Source: Atrina japonica (Eukaryota; Mollusca; Bivalvia; Pterioida; Pinnidae). From it: a stretch of 64,000 nt of DNA. The number at the start of each line of letters is the position of its first letter. The first letter of the stretch is position 1. Below the pieces are notes generated by a model. That model was not told where the DNA came from. It ran no database searches and worked only from the letters and a program-made list of their open reading frames with translations. Positions 60,001 through 64,000 of the stretch are shown piece after piece. The position numbers and the translations under genes were made by a program. Location of the stretch: the NCBI GenBank assembly GCA_030159075.1, contig BROG01000046.1, positions 868,001-932,000 of the forward strand. The letters run 5' to 3'.

Positions 60001-61660
60001 GGATGGAATCTATTCTGAACCTTCATAAACAAAAGTCTACCCAGTTAGAAGCTAGAATGAAGGCAGAGGAGCACTTGCGTAGAATTGAGGGGAAACCAAA
60101 GTAAATACTCTTGAAGACACTACTTGAAAATTTGTCTTCCTTTTGTTCTTTAGGATCCATCACCATATTAATGTTGAATTTTGTCATGTTGATGAATATT
60201 CAAAGTGTTTCAAGGAGAACTTTTCAGACTTTGATAATTTGTGCAGACTGTAAAGTTAGCGTGGCCTATTTACACTTCCACACACACACATGAATATATG
60301 GTCATGATTTGTTTCAAGCGATTTTAATAAGAGCTGTCAGAAAGTATTCTGTAGTTGTTAATTACTAAAAAGAATTATTTTTGAGGATGTATTTTCCCAC
60401 AGTAAAATTGTTAATTGTTAGAGACTGTTCAGGTCTAAGGTTTAGAAGGAAAAGGAATCTGTTTCAGTAAACACATTTAACAATGTCAATGAAGAGTTAA
60501 TGTTACTGAAAAAATCCAGGTTTGTTATAATATTTGCAAACCTTTTTTTTTTTCAGGTCAGATGACAGAAGGAAAAGTGATGGTGACAAAGACATTATAC
60601 ATAAAGGATCAAGGGACTCAAAGCATCAAAGGGTATGAACAGTTTTTCCAATATTTGTTATATGATCGCAGCACTTTTTATGAGTTGTTATGTAATAACA
60701 ACCTATTGTGGGTTTGCTTTGAGCGCTGAAGCGTCTGTATTTCAGTTGATTCATTTGCACTAGAAAAAATAGTCTGATGCAACATTTCAGCTTTTACAGA
60801 AGATCAAGATATTATGGCGAAAATTCAGTTCAATTTAATATGAATAAATGATCACAAGGTTCTGCTTAATCCTGCCTTTTGAAGTACAGTAATTGTGTTT
60901 GTATACTGGTTTCAATACAATGTAATCAATGTATTGATAGGTACAGAATGTTTTCTAAATATGGTAACCTACAGGTTGTATCCTTCCCCCATACATCATG
61001 TTTATCATCAGCAGAGACCCTGTTTCTGATATCAGCGGCCATTAGGCTAAATATCTTTGTTTTCAACTCTCAAAAATATATTTATTCTCCAATAAGCTGG
61101 GTGGACAATTGGTTAGAGCATCAAGCTTTGAACCACAAAGTGTCTCACTTCTGGTCTGTGCAGGTTTGAGCCCCGCTGCAACCTAAGCTAATTTTTGTGA
61201 GAAAGTTTGCCAGTTTACTTACGGAAGGTCTCTTTCGGGTACATTGTAACTGGGTTCTCTTCTGCATCATTAAAAACTGACTGCCACCATACGACTAAAG
61301 AATTGTTAAGTGTGGCGTAAAACAAAAATCAAACCAATACCTGGTCCAATGGTCAATATGGACTATATTTTAAATCTTTCAATTGTTTGTTTACTACCTT
61401 AAATTCTGATATTTTTACATTGATCTGCTTGTTGTATCCTGTTAAATCACAAGCTCATTTTGTATGTGATGTTCTTATGATGTATAAATTTTTAGTAATA
61501 ATGGTTCAAACAGTATTATGATTACTTTATACAGAGTGTTAGAGATCGTTACAGACGACGAAGCAGTCGAGACAGATCTGAAGAGGAAGAAGATATTTTC
61601 CCAGATGACCTTGGTGAACTTGTCACTTTAGATACAGTAGGATTTGAAGATGATGGTCAG
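44173..61660 (+). CDS. CIZ1: CIZ1-like matrin-type zinc-finger nuclear protein, 3' end outside the window
   Basis: CIZ1 (Cip1-interacting zinc finger protein) is a nuclear-matrix protein that helps start DNA replication in vertebrates. Eleven exons (the first uncertain) join in phase to 600 codons without a stop. Order by residue: Gly/Asn/Ser-rich (50-133), Gln-rich (about 190-245), basic nuclear-localisation-like GKRRFGG and PKRQRRP (about 310-330), Arg/Ser/Asp-rich (333-381), acidic (383-462), C2H2 finger C475-x2-C478-x12-H491-x5-H497, charged helix to 532, Lys/Arg-rich, then acidic EEEEDIFPDD with LVTLDTVGFEDD (to 600). The finger CHACSAECRDQQGFANHM resembles the first matrin-type finger of CIZ1, including QQ-x-F-x2-HM; LVTLDTVG resembles CIZ1's acidic ITVDAVG segment and related ones in ZNF638 and matrin-3. 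CIZ1 is my best call, a ZNF638/matrin-3 relative the alternative. Confidence 0.65.
44320..45980 (+). other. CIZ1: Intron before the first firm CIZ1-like exon, with inverted ATTCGCCGCC ends
   Basis: ATTCGCCGCC (44467-44476) and GGCGGCGAAT (45624-45633) are inverted and bound about 1.17 kb. At the right end TTCGCCGCC-TCCT-GGCGGCGAA (45611-45632) forms a perfect 9-bp hairpin. The interior is slightly richer in CpG than its flanks and has no convincing gene. Confidence 0.45.
45981..46230 (+). CDS. CIZ1: CIZ1-like exon, Gly/Asn/Arg-rich
   Basis: The acceptor is TTTGTTTCCAG and the donor GTTTGT, phase 0 in and phase 1 out. An ATG at 45996 (MNRNQNRGSGRYRRSND) could be the start if no upstream coding exon exists. 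It is low-complexity, Gly/Asn/Gln-rich with an RYRR patch. The donor is weaker than its neighbours, but a phase-compatible acceptor follows 350 bases on. Confidence 0.75.
46581..46934 (+). CDS. CIZ1: CIZ1-like exon, Gln-rich
   Basis: It enters in phase 1 after ACAAAAG and leaves in phase 1 at GTAATA. Most of the exon encodes Met/Gln/Ser-rich sequence with QQQ runs (HQQQKQ, PQQQQQN), the kind of N-terminal composition CIZ1 has. The repeat RES/RDS (MRESHQQ, MRDSPQQ, IRDSQLQ) occurs three times. Confidence 0.8.
47303..47547 (+). CDS. CIZ1: CIZ1-like exon, basic NLS-like end
   Basis: It enters in phase 1 after TTAATTACAG and leaves in phase 0 at GTATGT. Gly/Gln-rich at first, then IPSIFEINTSKAGILGKRR and MMPKRQRRPSQG, a plausible nuclear localisation signal. 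Confidence 0.8.
47830..48260. repeat. Degenerate tandem repeat, about 45 bp x 8-9
   Basis: Recurring TTGTTTCTGATGTCTATATC, TACTTACATTCTGATTGGAT, GTTAGG with gaps and partial units. Confidence 0.8.
50971..51027. repeat. (TA)n microsatellite, about 28 units
   Basis: An uninterrupted TA run in the long CIZ1-like intron. A shorter one lies at 51586-51609. Confidence 0.9.
52679..52826 (+). CDS. CIZ1: CIZ1-like exon, Arg/Ser/Asp-rich
   Basis: Phase 0 in after ACATTTCAG, phase 1 out at GTATTT. It encodes SFDRDSDQRSRNFDRRRPSS and SSSKRSEHSSPSFHNKNDRR, an RS/RD-like segment common in nuclear matrix and splicing-speckle proteins. It is separated from the previous exon by 5.1 kb of intron. Confidence 0.75.
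53785..54065. repeat. Degenerate tandem repeat, about 34-36 bp x 8
   Basis: Recurring CAGTAATCATCAAGTGTGTA, CAAAATACACCC with heavy divergence. Confidence 0.65.
55225..55500. repeat. Degenerate tandem repeat, GGTCAGTATCTGAT-like
   Basis: About eight diverged units of roughly 30 bp around (A/G)GTCAGTAT(C/T)TGAT(A/G)TATTA. Confidence 0.55.
56029..56123 (+). CDS. CIZ1: CIZ1-like exon with tandem (NAGNAG) acceptor
   Basis: Phase 1 in, phase 0 out at GTATTA. The acceptor is TGTAGTAG, so splicing may use the AG at 56024-56025 or the AG at 56027-56028; both stay in frame and differ by one Val codon. It encodes GSGSNSSFQMKDVERQPEV then acidic TEEDDSE. Confidence 0.75.
56148..56313. mobile_element. 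Tc1/mariner-type MITE, 166 bp plus TA duplications
   Basis: Perfect 13-bp inverted ends CAGTCAACTCCAC / GTGGAGTTGACTG, each flanked by TA (56146-56147 and 56314-56315). CAGT termini and a TA target are the Tc1/mariner signature. It starts 24 bases after the upstream exon donor. Confidence 0.82.
56761..56851. mobile_element. Short palindromic MITE, copy 4
   Basis: ATAACTCATCAACCCTTGAA at the left, core CCGTAAATCAATGACTTGG, right AAGGGTGAATGAGTTAA; same layout as copy 1. Confidence 0.6.
57134..57280 (+). CDS. CIZ1: CIZ1-like exon, acidic
   Basis: Phase 0 at both ends, acceptor CTTTTTCAG, donor GTACTT. Forty-nine codons rich in Asp/Glu (LNYIRDDQETDDMPMDDKQE). No domain; it links the RS-like region to the zinc finger. 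Confidence 0.78.
57779..58401. mobile_element. MITE-like host element with GTTGTAATTGTGC termini, uninterrupted copy
   Basis: Colinear with 40300-41165 minus the hAT insertion: TTTATTGTAATTGTGCGCAC at the left, GCACAATTACAACAGT-like right end with a small duplication. It preserves the empty insertion site CACTTGAA at 58282-58289. Confidence 0.75.
58458..58529 (+). CDS. CIZ1: CIZ1-like exon, first half of the C2H2 finger
   Basis: Twenty-four codons, phase 0 at both ends, acceptor CAATTGCAG, donor GTACAA. It carries both zinc-binding Cys (FYCHAC) and ends CRDQQ; the His pair is in the next exon. Confidence 0.85.
59165..59280. repeat. 24-bp tandem repeat, about 5 copies
   Basis: Unit GGGTATGATTTGTCTCTCAG then TG. 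The + frame reads GYDLSLSG-like but is an intronic by-product. Confidence 0.7.
59961..60100 (+). CDS. CIZ1: CIZ1-like exon, second half of the C2H2 finger and helix
   Basis: Phase 0 in after TATTTTTCAG, phase 2 out at GTAAAT. GFANHMKGQKH supplies both His with x5 spacing, the matrin/U1 type. A charged helix follows (LEARMKAEEHLRRIEGKPK). Reading through the donor meets TAA at once, which supports the GTAAAT donor. Confidence 0.87.
60557..60632 (+). CDS. CIZ1: CIZ1-like exon, Lys/Arg/Asp-rich
   Basis: Phase 2 in after a long T-run and CAG, phase 0 out at GTATGA. It encodes SDDRRKSDGDKD and IIHKGSRDSKHQR. Short, but phase and composition fit its neighbours. Confidence 0.72.
61091..61335 (+). 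mobile_element. tRNA-derived SINE, family B, best copy
   Basis: Head with A-box-like ATTGGTTAGAGCATCAAGC and B-box-like AGGTTTGAGCCCC, body GTGAGAAAGTTTGCCAGTTT and CATTAAAAACTGACTGCC, tail TTGTTAAGTGTGGCGTAAAA. Confidence 0.7.
61535..61660 (+). CDS. CIZ1: CIZ1-like exon, acidic LVTLDTVG segment
   Basis: Phase 0 at both ends, acceptor TTTATACAG, donor GTACAG. SVRDRYRRRSSRDRSEEEE is followed by DLGELVTLDTVGFEDDGQ, matching the acidic (I/L)VT(V/L)D-x-VG segment of CIZ1 and related proteins. The gene must continue, since no stop has been reached. Confidence 0.83.
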
Positions 61661-64000
61661 GTACAGAAAATTATTTTTTACAAACATTTTTTTCATATTT
61701 TAGCACACCTAAACCAAAAGTAACTGACAAATGTGGAAATGAAAAATCATTGATGAAGTTGCTAGTTTTAGTACAGTTCACTCCAGATACATCACCCCAG
61801 GTAATAACACCAAACCCGCACAATGCCACTATGTCTTGAAGAACACATTTCCTCCCATATAATTCCCTCGTTATTATGCCAAAACCTGCATACCACCATC
61901 TGCCTCTGATTCTCCAGTACAAATGGTCATTTATACATGTTAAATCCCTCGACTGTATAACTGGTATCCGGTTGTATGAACAAAGTGTAGAAGTCAGACA
62001 GGGACCAGCTTTCAAGTGTCACAATTTTCAAATCTTGCTTCTGTGAAAGTTTGGAAAAATTGAGACATTGGTGTTTACACAGCAATTATCACACATCAAG
62101 AAATAATTATGAGTAGATTGGATATTTTAATTCAAAGCCTTTGTATTACCGACCTATCAAAGATTTATTTTAAACAAAAAACGATGAAAGTTAACATTAG
62201 AAATGTTTCCGGGTTGATGTTAGAAACAGATCTAGATTTTCTGGCTGTCGACATGTACTGCTACATATTTTGGACGGTTTAATTTTGGCCATTTTAATAG
62301 GGTGGCCAAATTGTCCAAACTTAAACAATAGACAAAATATCCAAATTTATGAAAGTGAGTTGTAAACAGGATGTGATATACAACAGGGATAAAAGACATG
62401 AAAGCGACCACAACTCAAAAATCGTAAACCTTGAAATATTGCCAAATCTGTTATATCGCCAAAATTAAGGAAAACAAAAGGTGGCGGTATATTGGGGGTG
62501 AACTGTACTTATAGCATCAGGTACATCAGGCATCTTGCTTAAAGTGATTGCTGAATTATTTGACATTTGCATTGAGATTTTATGTGTCCTTGGTGGTAAG
62601 ACATGTATCTCTCCCAGGGTTCACAGAATTATCCTTTTTTTTTTAGGGGGAATGACTTCCTTGTCAACTCCTAGGGTATTGACAAGGTACATGTGATGTG
62701 ACGTCACAATACAATTTATAATGTATCACTTCTCTGGCTTCTAGGCCCTATGTAGACCTATAGTTTGAGTCACATCAGCTGTGTTCACTGAATTTGGCTG
62801 ATTAAAATAAAACGGTTCATACCTTCCACCTAAATGTAACGTAGCAGTATCCTATGCATACTAAGTAATTTATCCATGCCATGACAAGTAAGATTTAATC
62901 TGTTTTGTACTAGATATTCACACTCAAATTACCCCTACGAGGATTATTCATAGTTCATGGCGGCCATCTGTCGACATTTGAGAGCAGAAGTGAAAGAAAG
63001 GGAAAGTTTATTTGTCATACTTATTTAATCTGGCTCAATGATCGACAAAGTATGATTGGGCCAGGATCCCAGGCTAACACTAGATGAAATCATCCGATAA
63101 GTGTGTTTTCAGAACTTTTCGAGTATTATCATACAAAAGGCATGTTTTCAGAACTTTCCGAGTATTATCGTATTGTATTGTGAAAAGAAAGGTTGCTGTT
63201 AATACACAATAACTAATTCCTTACAACAAAAATATATTAGGAGTTCCCTGGCTTCATATAACTCTTGTTAAAATAGGTGTGAGTATATTAATGATTACCA
63301 GTACCCACATGACCCAATTTATTGACATCGCATGGATAACACAGAGATTTTCGTAGGAAGAGTATTTTCAAAAATTTAAGCGAACAAACAGAAAAAATTA
63401 TGTAGAAAAGATATAGGATATACTTGTTTGTTTTTTACTTCCATCTGTAAAAATATTTCTATGTTGATGATTGGTTGCTTTAAATTTACAAATTCATTTT
63501 GAAATTCATGACTTAATGTGACACAGACTATGATGAGAATGCAGTGCAAAAGTACTTATATTTGCATGCATCACAGGTTTTGAAATGAAAAGTAATTTAC
63601 TGGTCAACCTGATCAGTGAATTACTAAATTTCACTGGTCATAGCAAACTTTTACTGGTCCTTATATAATTATTACTGAAAAATAAAAACAAGGGTGAGTA
63701 AAATTTCAGAACTACTGGACCAAATGATTAAGTGGTGGCCCAAATATTTTGGACAAATATCATTGTAAAAAGTCAAGTAAAACACAAAGGAGGACCAGCA
63801 ATTTATTATTCCTGAACCGGTGAAAAACAAACACTAAGTCAGTTATAAATGTGTCTTAATGCACATTTAAAGGATATAACAAATGTATGTTGATGGGCCA
63901 AATGTGAATTCAGTTGAAAATAAAAACATTGGGTTGAACATCCCCTGTTTTAGCTGTTAAAAATTACAGTTTAAAAATGTTGAAGGCAAATTAGATCTAC
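61661..64000 (+). other. CIZ1: CIZ1-like 3' intron sequence to the window end
   Basis: Holds a TA-flanked TIR element (61774-62505) and ACTGGTC-type low-complexity strings (63590-63840). No phase-0 exon with CIZ1-like content was found, so the gene should continue downstream. 62510-63580 shows nothing I can name. Confidence 0.5.
61774..62505. mobile_element. Tc1/mariner-like MITE, CAGTTCAC termini
   Basis: CAGTTCACTCCAG at the left and GGGGTGAACTG at the right are inverted ends about 732 bp apart, flanked by TA at 61772-61773 and 62506-62507. No transposase frame. Confidence 0.6.

Larger units (their letters stand above)
60101..61534 (+). other. CIZ1: CIZ1-like introns 60101-60556 and 60633-61534
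   Basis: The second contains a full SINE of family B (61091-61335). Nothing else is recognised. Confidence 0.75.

Noticed and set aside
62958..63010. ATGGCGGCCATC string as a start codon of a new gene
   Set aside because: The frame is interrupted soon after and has no homology or splice context.
61661..64000. A terminal CIZ1-like exon within the window
   Set aside because: I looked for a phase-0 exon with zinc-finger or acidic content and found none between an AG and a GT or stop.

Overview
This is eukaryotic, intron-rich, AT-rich genomic DNA, almost certainly from a marine mollusc and most likely a bivalve. The evidence is the dispersed repeats: tRNA-headed SINEs ending in a GGGACGTTAAAC-type tail, a dispersed element ending in a GTGAGCGATGTGGCCCATGG-like terminus, and many short TIR elements. 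The species cannot be fixed from the sequence. There is no operon or prokaryotic feature. Exons were assembled by eye from reading frame, GT/AG sites, matching intron phases and recalled family motifs; no alignment was run.

Gene 1 (+, about 205-33345) is an EF-hand rhomboid intramembrane protease of the RHBDL1/RHBDL3/Drosophila rho-4 class. Eight exons join in phase to 358 codons plus a stop. The predicted order is a calcium-binding EF-hand pair, a cytosolic linker and a seven-helix rhomboid core with the catalytic Ser (GASGG) and His (AHLMG). Poly(A) signals follow at 33509 and 33758. Each of its first four introns carries its own minisatellite: 36 bp in intron 1; 27, 24, 36 and 12 bp in intron 2; 46 bp in intron 3; 58 bp in intron 4. 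Most long open frames in this half are by-products of repeat units whose length is a multiple of three.

The intergenic stretch (33.8-39.4 kb) holds tandem repeats, MITE-like elements and a second copy of a long dispersed element. At 39.45-40.15 kb a CpG-richer island holds a probable small two-exon gene (+, 162 codons, poly(A) signal at 40146) that I do not recognise. It is followed by a MITE-like element interrupted by a hAT-type MITE with a target-site duplication; an uninterrupted copy of the host lies at 57.8-58.4 kb.

Gene 2 (+, about 44173 or 45981 to beyond the window) is a CIZ1-like nuclear matrix zinc-finger protein. Ten firm exons plus one candidate first exon give 600 in-phase codons with no stop by 61660. 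They encode a Gly/Asn/Gln-rich N-terminus, a basic nuclear-localisation-like stretch, an Arg/Ser-rich segment, an acidic region, a matrin/U1-type C2H2 finger split by an intron, and an acidic segment with LVTLDTVG. The last exons must lie downstream. The two recognised genes have no evident functional link.
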